64,000 nt of DNA, taken from the NCBI GenBank assembly GCA_025617745.1, contig CM046867.1, positions 27,644,705 to 27,708,704 of the forward strand, read 5' to 3'. This DNA is from Heliocidaris erythrogramma. Taxonomy: Eukaryota > Echinodermata > Echinoidea > Camarodonta > Echinometridae. Under the pieces are notes generated by a model. The model worked only from the letters and a program-made list of their open reading frames with translations. It ran no database searches and was not told where the DNA came from. Position 1 is the first letter of the stretch; the number at the start of each line of letters is the position of its first letter. Below, one piece after another: positions 37,901-45,855 of this stretch. The position numbers were made by a program, and so were the translations under genes.

Positions 37901-38912
37901 ACTTGTTTCAAAAAGATATTGTACGGGAAGAAAAACTCATAATAATTGGTTTTAACATTAATGAAGTAAAATTTATGCTTATTAATTTAGTATTTATCTA
38001 TGCTCAGTATTAATTTATAAGGTGTACATGTATACTTAATCAGTTTAGAAAATCCTGTAACAGTCAGTCAATTTGGATGGCATTCAAAAATGTTTTGATG
38101 TTTTATGTTAATTGGCAGTACAAAAACAAAAAAGAGGTACTAGGGAATGTCGAGATGTACATGTATCTGTTCTAGTTCCTAACCTTTTTCTCCTCTTTTC
38201 TTTATCATATTATATCACTGTTGTTGTTTTTTAATCATTTGATTAATTTTGTAAATATTGTCATCAGATCCCATGAAATATTGAAACATGATATATTGTA
38301 ATAAAGTACCTCGAAAGAGGAAGAGAAAAAAAAAATTCCTCAGACATGTATTAAGGGATCAATTCATGTTTTAAAAAAAAATTGTCACAAACAGGCAGCT
38401 TTAGCATGTACTTTACATGCTAAAAAACCAACAAAACAATCTACATGTATATTTCTGATTGCCCTGGGGGGCGTTTCATCAAGTGTCTTGTCAGTAATTT
38501 TTACGACAAATTTGCTCTCAGCCAATCAGATGCGAGGATTTCAGTAGCTTGTAACAGTTATTGCAACTAGTCATTGATGACAAGTTTTATGAAACAGGGC
38601 CCTGGTGTGGTTTTATTTTTACTCTCTTTCGATTTGCCTCCAGAGTGCTGCAACTCACAATTTTCAACTCTAAAAAGATGCAAAATTAATTGATAGTAAC
38701 ATCCCCCCCCCCCCATAGGTCTACAGTCTACACATTCTTACTTTTAATTCACCAGCAACAGCAGCCTGGTCATCTTGGGCTGCATTTTGTTCCTTGCTGT
38801 GGGAACCATCCTGCGCATAGGCCAGTCCTAATGAGCAAAGACCAAACACTAGACAGCTCAACACCTGTAGGTACATAGCACACTTTCTTACAGTTCTCAC
38901 TGTCCTCCCCAT
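19881..38912 (-). CDS. TMEM165: TMEM165/GDT1 Golgi cation transporter, complete coding region (7 exons)
   Basis: Reading 5' to 3' on the minus strand: 38912-38742, 31844-31607, 27997-27822, 26371-26315 (less sure), 23446-23264, 20671-20566, 19954-19881. Every junction is GT/AG and phases agree (0,1,0,0,0,1). The product is 334 residues against 324 in human. Residues 1-34 form a signal peptide or first membrane segment. ELGDKT (100-105) and EWGDRS (259-264) are the two E-x-G-D-[KR]-[TS] signatures of the UPF0016/GDT1 family, each starting a set of membrane helices. The acidic loop SPDEGQEELEEVQAELK lies between. Family role: Golgi Mn2+/Ca2+ import in exchange for H+, needed for glycosylation; human mutations cause TMEM165-CDG. 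The human YNRL lysosomal-sorting motif after MAMR is HPRI here. The C-terminus ends SALFFSPDDS. Confidence 0.95.
20464..20551 (-). pseudogene. decayed tandem duplicate of TMEM165 exon 6
   Basis: Immediately downstream of exon 6 on the minus strand. It shares GTAACATTAG, TTAGGGCATGC, GGTGGTAGGATGA and an intact copy of the donor AGAACAG|gtcag. About 13 bases (the FCTGLA part) and about 8 further bases are deleted. Using either available AG acceptor, the frame hits TAG. It is a relic and cannot act as a functional alternative exon. Confidence 0.85.
20566..20671 (-). CDS. TMEM165: TMEM165 exon 6
   Basis: 106 nt, acceptor ctttccag, donor AGAACAG|gtcag, ends in phase 1. It encodes NVLGVTLGGTLGHAFCTGLA, then VIGGRMIAQRISART, near-identical to the family's GGT.GH..CTGLAVIGGRMIAQ helix. 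Confidence 0.95.
20849..21242. mobile_element. MITE with ~30-bp imperfect termini, TMEM165 intron 5
   Basis: Left CAATTCTCGCTACCCCAAAT, ACGCAATTT; right, in reverse complement, AATTCTTGCTACCTCAAATA, TGCAATTT. About 390 bp with no open frame. Confidence 0.65.
21243..22212. other. TMEM165 intron 5, nothing recognised
   Basis: AT-rich intronic DNA without exon homology or obvious repeats. Confidence 0.5.
22213..22345. mobile_element. GGGGAGCG fold-back MITE, copy 2
   Basis: CTGGGGAGCGTTTCATCA at the left and TGATGAAACGCTCCCCTG at the right, total 133 bp. The centre carries AGCCAATCAGATGCAAGG. Confidence 0.85.
22370..22450 (+). repeat. dispersed ~70-bp repeat shared with WDR17 intron
   Basis: AAGGTTGAGTT, AATAATTTGTGAGCTTTCTC and GTTTGGAAG occur in the same order at 53108-53180. 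Class unknown. Confidence 0.65.
22509..22688 (+). repeat. dispersed ~170-bp repeat, copy 2
   Basis: Same unit as 15545-15716. The order of shared blocks is identical, with an extra CTCACAG-like insertion in the middle. Confidence 0.7.
23264..23446 (-). CDS. TMEM165: TMEM165 exon 5 with second signature EWGDRS
   Basis: 183 nt, phase 0 at both ends, acceptor tttacag, donor gtatgt. It encodes a hydrophilic start (REKEMKSSMTQDPESG), then FSPILLEAFTLTFLAEWGDR and SQMTTIVLAARE, the second GDT1 motif and its helix. Confidence 0.95.
23584..24548 (-). mobile_element. Kolobok-like DNA transposon remnant with THAP ORF
   Basis: The 965-bp unit is bounded by TTAA (23584-23587 and 24545-24548) and terminal inverted repeats AGGAGAATTATCCCCA / TGGGGATAATTCTCCT. 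It contains a THAP-domain frame on the minus strand (24007-24261). A TTAA target plus a THAP-bearing transposase is the signature of Kolobok. P-element relatives also have THAP but use 7-8 bp targets, and piggyBac uses TTAA but lacks THAP. No catalytic domain remains. Confidence 0.75.
24007..24261 (-). CDS. THAP zinc-finger ORF inside the TTAA element
   Basis: Starting at the Met before VYCQALGC, the 84-residue product has the C2CH THAP pattern: C4, C9, then C61 and H64 (CSDHF). It also has the internal FHRFP, a conserved Trp (LFKRW) and a terminal LM-type box. THAP domains bind DNA in transposases and in host regulators. The frame stops right after the domain, so only the DNA-binding part is present. 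It is intact enough to be either a young relic or a captured small protein. An upstream in-frame Met at 24294 is possible. Confidence 0.7.
   Translation of the reverse strand: MVYCQALGCCNCSKKTIGKSFHRFPDPQKCQQLFKRWVTILNVEKFQGKDFKLDRKNDVICSDHFTEADYRVDLRAKLMPGRIV
24549..26314. other. TMEM165 intron 4, with a GC hairpin
   Basis: No exon seen. Bases about 25176-25222 contain TTAGTGGCGGGGGGATGAT facing ATCATCCCCCCACTAA, a short perfect hairpin. The remainder is AT-rich. Confidence 0.45.
26315..26371 (-). CDS. TMEM165: TMEM165 candidate 57-nt linker exon
   Basis: Between the acidic loop exon and the second-motif exon. The donor is good (GATGAG|gtcagt). Using the AG at 26373-26372 as acceptor gives 19 in-frame codons (GRKSQQNHIENHVEMDTDE), a hydrophilic linker like the one vertebrates have here. 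A CAG four bases upstream would give 61 nt and shift the frame. Without this exon the flanking exons still join in frame, giving 315 residues, so it may be alternative. Confidence 0.5.
26613..27074. mobile_element. MITE with AGGGTAATTCCAGTC termini
   Basis: AGGGTAATTCCAGTC at the left and GACTGGAATTACCCT at the right, perfect over 15 bases, about 460 bp apart. No transposase. Confidence 0.75.
27561..27701. mobile_element. GGGGAGCG fold-back MITE, copy 3
   Basis: CAGGGGAGCATTTCATCAAG to CTTGATGAAACGCTCCCCTG, 141 bp, with AGCCAATCAGATGCAAGG in the centre. It lies about 120 bp from the donor of TMEM165 exon 3. Confidence 0.85.
27822..27997 (-). CDS. TMEM165: TMEM165 exon 3
   Basis: 176 nt, acceptor gcaacag, donor GAAGAG|gtaaga. 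It completes a split Ala codon and encodes LLGYAITIIPRKFTYYASTV, LFFIFGIRMLREG, then the acidic SPDEGQEELEEVQAEL cytosolic loop. Confidence 0.95.
28060..29595. repeat. nine-unit tandem array with TGACCTTTGACC motifs, TMEM165 intron 2
   Basis: Units of about 130-165 bp share GGCAGCATCACCAAAA, TGACCTTTGACCCTATAAA, TTTGAAAGAAATC and AGAGTGCAC. Five units hold a perfect TGACCTTTGACC (28344, 28637, 28799, 28943, 29080). The array is framed by GCGCAATGCGAATGTATCCC on the left and a GC-rich GACGCAGCCGCGACGGCGGC end on the right, suggesting a mobile element with an internal satellite. Confidence 0.8.
29672..30179. mobile_element. TTAA-flanked fold-back MITE
   Basis: TTAA then AGGGAAAGTCCACCTTGG; right end GGCGGACTTCCCCT then TTAA. 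The inner arms share CAAATTGGCAACTC and GGAGTTGCCAATTTG. A 3' fragment of the same family is at 54035-54343. Confidence 0.8.
30180..30626. other. TMEM165 intron 2, nothing recognised
   Basis: Ordinary AT-rich intronic sequence. Confidence 0.4.
30627..31271. mobile_element. fold-back MITE family B, 645 bp, ~200-bp arms
   Basis: TTTAAAGGTCCCCAGAAATC on the left mirrors GGACCTTTAA on the right. The arms are nearly perfect for about 200 bases (for example AAATGCAAGTTGATTTCTGT against its complement). A unique centre lies at about 30835-31065. TTAA-like flanks. A second, interrupted copy is at 51544-52835. Confidence 0.85.
31607..31844 (-). CDS. TMEM165: TMEM165 exon 2 with first signature ELGDKT
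   Basis: 238 nt, acceptor ctgcag, donor TCAG|gtgagt, ends in phase 1. It encodes a variable acidic segment (DNDIIVNEDKGEGG), then MTFVHAFVASLSVIIVSELG, DKTFFIAAIMAMRHPR and FAGALGALAVMTVLS, the first GDT1 repeat. Confidence 0.95.
32045..33361 (+). pseudogene. L1/Tx1-like LINE ORF1, broken, with two CCHC knuckles
   Basis: Starts with ATG at 32263 (MAAYADKAGFKPSVDSIGG). An in-frame TGA near 32428 and a frameshift near 32590 break it. The frame then continues at 32598-33242 to two zinc knuckles of pattern C-x2-C-x4-H-x4-C (CSNCLNEGHHRSRC and CRRCKQPGHIQLDC). Retroelement ORF1 or gag-like proteins bind RNA through such knuckles. It lies inside TMEM165 intron 1 on the opposite strand. Downstream RT remains at 35080-38334 appear to be from the same element. 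Confidence 0.75.
33362..33775. other. between LINE ORF1 and satellite, nothing recognised
   Basis: The sequence where the LINE endonuclease domain would start, but no such domain is readable. It is presumably deleted or replaced. Confidence 0.35.
33776..34330. repeat. three-unit 150-bp tandem repeat with mobile-element-like end
   Basis: Units start at 33776, 33927 and 34077 with AACCATTTTTATGTATATA, followed by TGACCTCTATGACC, AATCTAATCAGTTCATCGT and CATACATGGG. A perfect TGACCTTTGACC is at 33963-33974. The tail is (GGAC)n, then CACCACCTACGGTGGGCGGA, an element end related in style to the 28-kb array. Confidence 0.8.
34436..35079. mobile_element. TTAA-flanked MITE inserted in the LINE
   Basis: TTAA, AGGGAAATTAACCTCA on the left; GTGGGGTTAATTGTCCT, TTAA on the right. 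Inner GGGGGCTGCCATTACTT faces GGCAGCCTCC. Same family style as 11808-12607. Immediately after it the LINE RT resumes. Confidence 0.75.
35080..38334 (+). pseudogene. L1/Tx1-like LINE reverse transcriptase, broken
   Basis: The fragments are recognisable in order: NKSPGSDGLTAELFKCF (35180-35240), then, after an inserted element, AVITLLHKKGDKRIVDKWRP and ISLLNIDYKILPKTLCKRLH. These are followed by KAFDNISHDF, the GVRQGCPLSALLFILAAE motif (36340-36400), the ADD catalytic box (36500-36510) and LNLMKTNVMS. The C-terminal region has KYLGVYIT and VRWYNSN-like W...GKK repeats. Frameshifts and stops (about 36080, 36495, 36950) make it inactive. The 3' end is A-rich near 38334. Confidence 0.85.
35240..35869. 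mobile_element. DNA element inserted in LINE RT
   Basis: Termini TGACCCTCCACCACAAAACG and CGTTTTGTGGTGGAGGGTCA are perfect 20-base inverted repeats. AAAAT is present on both sides (35234-35238 and 35870-35874), a likely 5-bp target duplication. Removing it restores LINE RT continuity (GNDLK before, the rest after). No transposase frame. Confidence 0.85.
38463..38604. mobile_element. GGGGAGCG fold-back MITE, copy 4 (diverged)
   Basis: CTGGGGGGCGTTTCATCAAG at the left and TTTTATGAAACAGGGCCCTG at the right. The centre keeps AGCCAATCAGATGCGAGG. It lies about 140 bp from the donor of TMEM165 exon 1. Confidence 0.75.
38742..38912 (-). CDS. TMEM165: TMEM165 exon 1 (start codon, signal peptide)
   Basis: 57 codons, donor TTAAAA|gtaaga, phase 0. 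MGRTVRTVRK gives a basic n-region, followed by a hydrophobic core (MYLQVLSCLVFGLCSLGLAY) and a probable cleavage site AYA|Q. The ATG at 38912-38910 is the first in its frame after an upstream stop (TGA 39047-39045). Confidence 0.88.
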
Positions 38913-38917
38913 CTTGT

Positions 38918-39085
38918 GCAGCTTTCTGGTAGTTTGGGCTTGGAAAACAGACTTGTTGGCTGGATGAATTAGTTTCTTGGCTTGGTAGGCAAGCTTTTGA
39001 GCTTGTTCAGTAGGTTTCTTGGCTTGATAAACAGGCTTTTGGGCTCATTCAAAAGACTTCTTGGCTTGTTTCACAGGCTCCCCAG
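38918..39085 (-). repeat. coding-like repeat in TMEM165 leader
   Basis: On the minus strand, in the same frame as the start codon, this reads as three or four ~14-codon repeats: AQKPVYQAKKPTEQ, AQKLAYQAKKLIHP, ANKSVFQAQTTRK. The DNA period is about 42-45 bases. A TGA (39047-39045) and a TAA further up interrupt it, and there is no upstream ATG after them, so it is taken as 5' UTR. It may be a former N-terminal extension or a repeat that happens to be open. Confidence 0.65.
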
Positions 39086-41580
39086 ATAGTGTTTACAGGT
39101 GTACACTTTATTCCAAAGTCCAGTATCTCATCAATTCCTGATTGATCTATTGAGTTTCCAGTAAGGGTACATGTACCTCTGTGTAGCACTTAACAGTTCA
39201 GTCTAATGATGTTCCCAGTAATCATGATCCAATCCATTGGCTTTAATCCTACAGAGATACAAATTAAAGAAATATAAGAAAATAATGTTAAAAATCAAAA
39301 TCATGTAATCACTTAAAGAACAGCCAGAAAGTAAGTAAGTGGTAAATTGACCTAGAAGAAAAGATGTTTTAAATAGAACTGCAATGGCAGAAACCAAATA
39401 TAATTTTGCATAGGACAGCACATTTATTCTTAGTCTGTCCAACATTTAATCATGTCTTTTTGGTTTTGCTTATATGTGTTTATCTTTCAGATAAACAAAA
39501 AGTGCTTCTCGGTAAATTGATATCATTTATCCTTGGCTACAATTAAAGGGTAAGAAATAGAACAATAACAGCGATTAAATCATTCCATCCTCTCTAGTCA
39601 AAAAGTGCCATACTTCATACAAGCCCATTTCACACAGACAGGTTCCCGGGACACCTGGGCATTTACAATCTTAATTCAGACCACTAGAATTTCAACAACA
39701 ACAAAAAAAAACCTAAAAAGTTAATGGGGAGCCCAGCATAATATACTCATGTACAACCAGATAACAGTGCCTTACTTAATCAGCTGATGCACTTTAGACC
39801 CTGGGTATTTTACTAAAAAGCTCCTAATCTATCAAGATTATATTTACTTCTTTGATAAGACAAAAGACAATTCTAATAGTCAGTGACCAAGTTTCATGTA
39901 CTGTATTTGACCTACAGTGCTCATTATACTGACCCTTGATACACACCAGATTTGCAAACAATAGTCTACCAACTGTAAATTAAAACCATTGTGACTAGAC
40001 GAGCAATATACGAGGAATAGTTGATACAAGGTCAGAAGGATTTTAGCAAATGCATCCAAAGAGATACAATACAGCCATATGCATTGAATTCATTGTCCAC
40101 AAGTTTTTTGTCAATGCAAATGTTCTATTCAACTTTTAAAATGAATTCAATGACTGCAGCCCCAAGAGAGTAAGCAGTGCTTTAATATATGAATAGCTTG
40201 TAAGACCTTTACAGAAGTTTTTACTGAAACTTCCTGACTTATAAGAAATACCTAATGTAGGTTGACCACTCCTCCACCAAAAAAAATGAAATCAAAATAT
40301 CTGATTTTGACGAGATTTTCATGTGTCGAATGGCTCAACTCAAGCTGAAAATCACATGAAAGATACAAATCATTTAGATGCATGACTTCCCAATCAATGT
40401 AATGCAAGGTTTCAGTCATGATGTGTCAAGTTTCATGCAAGCTTCATACACACGACTGTACTAAATACACTACTTGTCGATCAAAGATGTTTCACAGATG
40501 CATGTGAAGCTAGGAAGATTTTGTGTCTCATTCTATTTTTTTAAATTTTCATCTTCTCAAAATATTTAACCTTGAACTTCTAGTCACAGGAAGACTGGCT
40601 TTGATGAACTGGTCAACTTGACTCTGTCTAAACAGAGGCAAATTCCGCCAATCAAAAAATTACTTAAAAATGAGTGAGTTGTAGTAATTTTCTCATAATT
40701 TCTGTAAAAATTTGCTTTTAAATAAAGTTCATAATAAGCACAGTATTTACAATGATATGACTGCAAAGGACCGTACATGGAGCCAGTAGAAACTCTGCGC
40801 CTTTAACTTCCACATCTGTCACTCATAGTCATATATTTCCATTTCCAATAGTTATCATATATATTTTATTTAGTTATAAAGTTCTGTCATTAAATAAATT
40901 CTCTGCCACTGAAAGAAACATGACATAAAATCTGATTCAATGAGTACAAGGTATTAATTAGTACAAATTGTACAATCACACTTTTTCCACAAAGTCAAAT
41001 AATTTCCAACAAGTCAAATATGCAATTTATCTTTAACTCTTTCCATTTTTTAAATCCCAATTTTCCTCAAAAATAACAAATTCTTTCACGTGTTTTAACA
41101 CTATTTTTATAAGATAAAGAATTAAAGATAGTCTTCTGGTTGCTATACAATCTTTAAAAATGAAATTTGTGTATAGCTTTGTCTTTCTATTCTTTTCATA
41201 ATCCTTTCACTCTCTGCAATGTTAAGGCCTTAAACACTTTTTAACTCTGAATGTAATTATTCAGCCTACATGGCCATGATGGCCATGTGCTGACTGCTAT
41301 TTAAGTGTACCGATCACCTACAAAAAATAATTTGTGTACAGCTGGAAATTATAAAATTGACCTCAGAACACTTTACTTGAACTTCTATCGCGATATCATG
41401 AAGTTTGTCTTCGATCTTCGTCACTAGAACTTAGAAGATAGAAATAGAATCATACTGGAGTCCAAAGAATTGTCCATGATCGTTCACATGGTTCAGGAAA
41501 ATCTGACTGCTAAATCTTTAAAAGGTAAATAGCAGCTGTCAAAATTACAACAAAAAAAAGCCTGAAGTCTATTTTGCCCG
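39086..41580. other. upstream of TMEM165 start, nothing recognised
   Basis: AT-rich, probably a 5' UTR intron if the CpG-rich stretch at 41581-41780 is the promoter. No exon homology. Confidence 0.4.
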
Positions 41581-41780
41581 AATGAACTTGGCAGTGACCA
41601 GCTCAAAAGACACGGAGAGAGGGCCAACGCCACGGCACGCTCGCTCAACACCTGCGGAGCTCCGGCCCCGAGGCTGAAAATAGTAAGCGACTTTCAGCTG
41701 TTGAGCTCGCCCACGGCAGCCCTTTACACGTTGGCTCTTTTCGATTGGCAGCCCCGACTGTCATTCTTCTTCATTACGGA
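41581..41780 (-). promoter_or_regulatory. candidate TMEM165 CpG-rich promoter / first non-coding exon
   Basis: The local CpG and GC content (for example CACGGCACGCTCGC, GAGCTCCGGCCCCGAGG) stands out from the AT-rich surroundings. On the minus strand there is a CCAAT-like GCCAATCG near 41740-41750, and a weak donor-like CCGCAG|gtgttg near 41650. Its position about 2.7 kb upstream of the TMEM165 ATG fits a promoter, but there is no transcript evidence. Confidence 0.35.
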
Positions 41781-42341
41781 GACTCACTCGGAGTAGAATT
41801 GACGACAAAACCGACAGCTATAACAATTTTTTCCTGGTATTAAGTAAGCATTACCACCAATTCCTAAATAACATACCCATCACATACATTTATACAAATA
41901 TTCAAAAGAAACAGTGAAAATACGGTAAAATAGTCACCTTGACAGGCCTCGCTCACATAAAGCTGCCACGGAGTTTATCAGGGAGCTCAAGGTGAAACGG
42001 TAGATGGCGCTATAGCAGAACCGATCACGGACTCTAGCTCTAGCTCTAGATCTAGCTCTGTTTGTATTGACTTTCATTCATTTAATTTTCTTTTTTTCTT
42101 TTTTTTCTTTTTTTTTGTGTGTGTGTGTGATTGTGAGACAGGAAATGTGCGATCTGTGTATCTTGCCATGGGTTTATAGTGATAGAAATAATAGTCCGAT
42201 CACAGCACAGGCGTAGCCAGGATTTCTCAATAGGGTGGGGGGGGGGGGGGCAGACATGAAGGATCCAACAAATAAAGTATAAGTGAAAAGAGCAATTTAG
42301 CAAGGCAACAATAGTCAAAATTGACTAGTTTGCCTATTTTA

Positions 42342-42374
<33 letters not shown>
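42342..42374 (+). repeat. (AAC)n microsatellite
   Basis: About ten consecutive AAC triplets at the border of the tandem array that follows. Confidence 0.9.
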
Positions 42375-42429
42375 CCGCATAGCCAGGATTTCATTTTAGG
42401 GGGCGGTTGTGGGGCACGCAAAGCGCGCT

Positions 42430-43430
42430 CCCCAAGGGGGTGGGTGCAAGGAGGGGGCAGTTTCCTTACGTTTTACAGCAAATTTGAGAGAAAGATAACG
42501 GCTCGTTACACTTTTTTTTTAAAGGCGGAAAGTTAGTTCGACGCCCTGGCTGCTTTTCAGTCATTTTGACGCAATACTGCATGCACTGTATGTAACAGGG
42601 GTGGGTGCAGGGAGGGTGGGGGGTGTTCCCCCTTCCCGCGCGAAAGCTCTAACGTGTTTAGCAAATTTGAGAGAAAGATAAACGGCTCGTAGCAAACAAT
42701 TTTTTAGGCGGAAAGTTATAGTTCGACACCCTGACTGCTTTTCAGTTATTTGGACGTAATACTGCACTGTATGTAACAGGGGTGGGTGCAGGGAGGGGGA
42801 TTCCACCCCCCCCCCCTTCCCGCGCGAAGAAGCGCGAAAGCTCTGACGTTCTAGCCTTTTTTTGGGGGGGGGGGCGGAATGTATAGTTCACCGCCTGGCT
42901 GCTTTTCAGTTATTTTGGACGCTATACTGCACTGTATGGAACAGCTAGGGGTGGGTGCAGGGAGGGGGAGTTTCCCCCTTCGAACGCGAAAACTCTGACG
43001 TTTTAGCAGATTTAAGAGAAAGATAAACGGCTCGTAGCAAACAATTTTTGTAGGCAGAAAGTAATAGTTCGACGCTTTTCAGTTATTTGGACGTAATACT
43101 GCACTGTATACAGGGGTGGGTGCAGAGAGGGGGATTCCACCCCCTCCCCCTTCCCGCGCGAAGAAGCGCGAAAGCTCTGACGTTTTAGCCTTTTTTTTTG
43201 GGGGGGGGGGCGGAATGTTAGTTCACCGCCCTGGCTGCTTTTCAGTTATTTTGGACGCTATGCTGCACTGTATGGAACAGGGGTGGGTGCAGGGAGGGGG
43301 AGTTTCCCCCTTCCAGCGCGAAAGCTCTGACGTTTTAGCAGATTTAAGAGAAAGATAAACGGCTCGTAGCAAACAATTTTTGTATGCGGAAAGTAATAGT
43401 TCGACCCCCGGAGCTAGTGCTTTTCAATTA
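42430..43430. repeat. six-unit tandem array, ~157-180 bp, with poly-G runs
   Basis: GGGTGGGTGCAGGGAGG occurs at about 42437, 42600, 42780, 42949, 43106 and 43282. Each is followed by CGCGAAAGCTCTGACGTTTT, GAGAAAGATAAACGGCTCGT, GTTCGACGCCCTGGCTGC and TACTGCACTGTATG. Several units hold G or C runs of 8-12. Open frames here are artefacts of the repeat. Confidence 0.85.
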
Positions 43431-43977
43431 TTTGGACGCAACATTTCACATGCGTCTGGGGCAAACAATGAAGTTAGGCCCCCCTCCCCCTAGTGCCCAA
43501 ACTTATCTACGTTATTGTACAAGCGAGGGCGCAAAGAGCCCGAGTGGCAAATTTTTCAATTTTTAACCTTAAAAAACTCATTTTCTTGTGCATTTTACCC
43601 CTACAGGAAATTTTGCATTTGACCACCGCAGTTGAGCGGTATAAACTTCTCAACCACTCTCCTTTGTGACATTTAAATATTTCATTCCTTTTCCGTTTGT
43701 AATTTGATTGATTGAGTTCATTTGATGTCGAAACGTCCTGACGATATAAACAGTTCATGTTCACTAAACGGTTTAAGTTCCTGAAGCTGATCTGATTAAA
43801 AAGGTCGAAATTTTGAAACTCATCATGACTCTGATCGGAGTATGATTTCTGATATAAAGTCACATCTTCTGTGGTAATAATGGATTGGCATTTGTTTTTC
43901 ATATACATTTATGGCCTACGAAGTTATCTTATGACATATTCAATTTTCTTTGATTTTGGAAAATTAATGCGTATGCA

Positions 43978-44220
43978 GGGGGTGTTTCATAAAGCTGTTC
44001 GTATAAGTTACGCACGACTTTACACACGACTGGTGATCAGTTCTTGTGCTAAATGATTGAGAATCAGATTAGTATAGCACCCAAGAACATGTTCCAGTCG
44101 TTCTTGGGTGCTGTACTAATCTGATTCTCAATCATTTAGCACAAGAACTGATCACCAGTCGTGCGTAAAGTCGTGCGTAAAGTCGTGCGTAACTTACGAA
44201 CAGCTTTATGAAACACCCCC
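43978..44220. mobile_element. fold-back MITE (GGGGGTGTTTCATAAAGC), 243 bp
   Basis: GGGGGTGTTTCATAAAGCTG at the left mirrors CAGCTTTATGAAACACCCCC at the right. The arms run about 110 bp, nearly perfect, with a small loop near 44095. GTCGTGCGTAAA is tandemly repeated in the right arm. A solo end is at 183-226. Confidence 0.9.
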
Positions 44221-44374
44221 ACGGATGTAGCCCCCCCCCCCCCCCCCAGTGATACTGAAATTATCAGTTATGTTTGGGCAACGATTACCCATAGGCCTAA
44301 CTTGAGCTCTTTGTAAATGTCCAAATTAGTACCTTATATATTATATATTATTATATTATAGAAAAAGAAAACGA

Positions 44375-44544
44375 GGAAGAAGAAAGAAAATTTGTCGCAT
44401 ATTCCAAACCTAGAAAGGGGGGACAAAACCAACCTGTAATCAGGATGGACTTTTCCTTTAAGAAGCTCGCTCGGACTCTCTCTAAATGTAATTTGTCCTC
44501 CCTTGTTAGGCTTGGAATATGCGACAAATTTTCTTTCTTCTTCC
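44375..44544. mobile_element. small fold-back element
   Basis: GGAAGAAGAAAGAAAATTTG, TCGCATATTCCAA on the left mirrors TTGGAATATGCGACAAATTT, TCTTTCTTCTTCC on the right. The centre carries GGATGGACTTTTCCTTTAAG, the end of the TTAA family at 29672, so a nested or chimeric origin is likely. Confidence 0.75.
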
Positions 44545-45855
44545 GCCTCCCTGGGATTTCCACACAAACAATATTGGGGGCAAAACATGTAACGAGATCC
44601 TGATATAACTTATATACAAGGGAGCAAAGCAATCACAGTTTTTAAAACTTTGAATCCCCTTAAACACTAAATATTCACCTGTCCCTTGGATACCGGTATG
44701 CCACGGGGGGGGGGGGGGTGCAAGTTCTAAACCCTACTATCCAATATCTTCAGGTGTTGGAGTATTATTATGACTATCACTTGACATCATTTTTATGTAT
44801 CCCGGGTATTCTTTAAATGGTTTATGGAGACTCATCATCGATTACCAGGAACATTTATATCATAGCAATGGGGGGGGGGGGGGGGGGGCATGGATAGGAC
44901 AGGGGAGGGATGTGGGGTGCAAGTTCTGAACTTGAGTGTAAATCATGACTATCACTCGAAAACCAGGTCTAATATCATATATTATTGGACCAATAGTCTG
45001 TATTGGTTTCTGTAATATCATCCGTTGCCGGCTAGCCACATTTACATCATCATGATCATAGCAATAATAAAGAGTTATTTATCAATAGAATGTAATAAAA
45101 CTGCATTATCTGACATCTTATCTGGTATTAAAATATTCATCTGCATGCCGATAGCAATGATTTGATAGTGAAGTATATGTCACCGTTGCTATATAGGGAG
45201 AAGGCAGCCCTTAATAGTTTTCACTCTCAAGCCAATATCAAAGTGTAAACTTTTTTGCCAGAAAAGCAGCGAACTTGCAATTTTTATAGGATATTGACCA
45301 TAATATTTGGGCAGCTTTCAAGAAAGTTTCAAGTAATTAGTCATAAAGGCATTTGAAATATGGAGAAAATGTATTTTGGTGCAATTATCTTTTGGGGAAA
45401 AATGATTAAAAAATCACATATTTGGCCCAAAATTGTTATGCACATCATCACCAATTGAATGTGGAACCGTGTTTCACGTAATGGGAAATTTAATTTTCTT
45501 CAATATGATGCCTCATACATGGTAGGCTATTTGAAGGTTCCATTAAGAAATTATATTTGTCAATTAAATGCAATACATACCGACCATTTTGAAAAAATTG
45601 CCGCACTTTTTTTAGTAGCAGCGTATTTTCGAGGTAGTCCACCTGGAACTTGTGCATGGTGGTTCCCCGAATAAGTTGATACCCAACGACCTTTTACAAC
45701 AGCCTGTGTCTCAACCCCACCTCCAATGGGTTTTTGTCCCCTATATATAAGTAAAATAAACGTTTCCTAACAAAAATTTATACTCCAATAAGTCCCCTTT
45801 CAAAAACACAAAACATCCATCATCATCTTTCACTACCTTATCAATCTTAAAAGAT
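44545..45855. other. intergenic with long poly-G runs
   Basis: G12-like at about 44705 and G18-like at about 44871. Otherwise AT-rich, with no gene. Confidence 0.5.

Noticed and set aside
42321-42536. Poly-Gln frame from the AAC/CAA repeat
   Set aside because: Created by the microsatellite and the tandem array; not in a gene.
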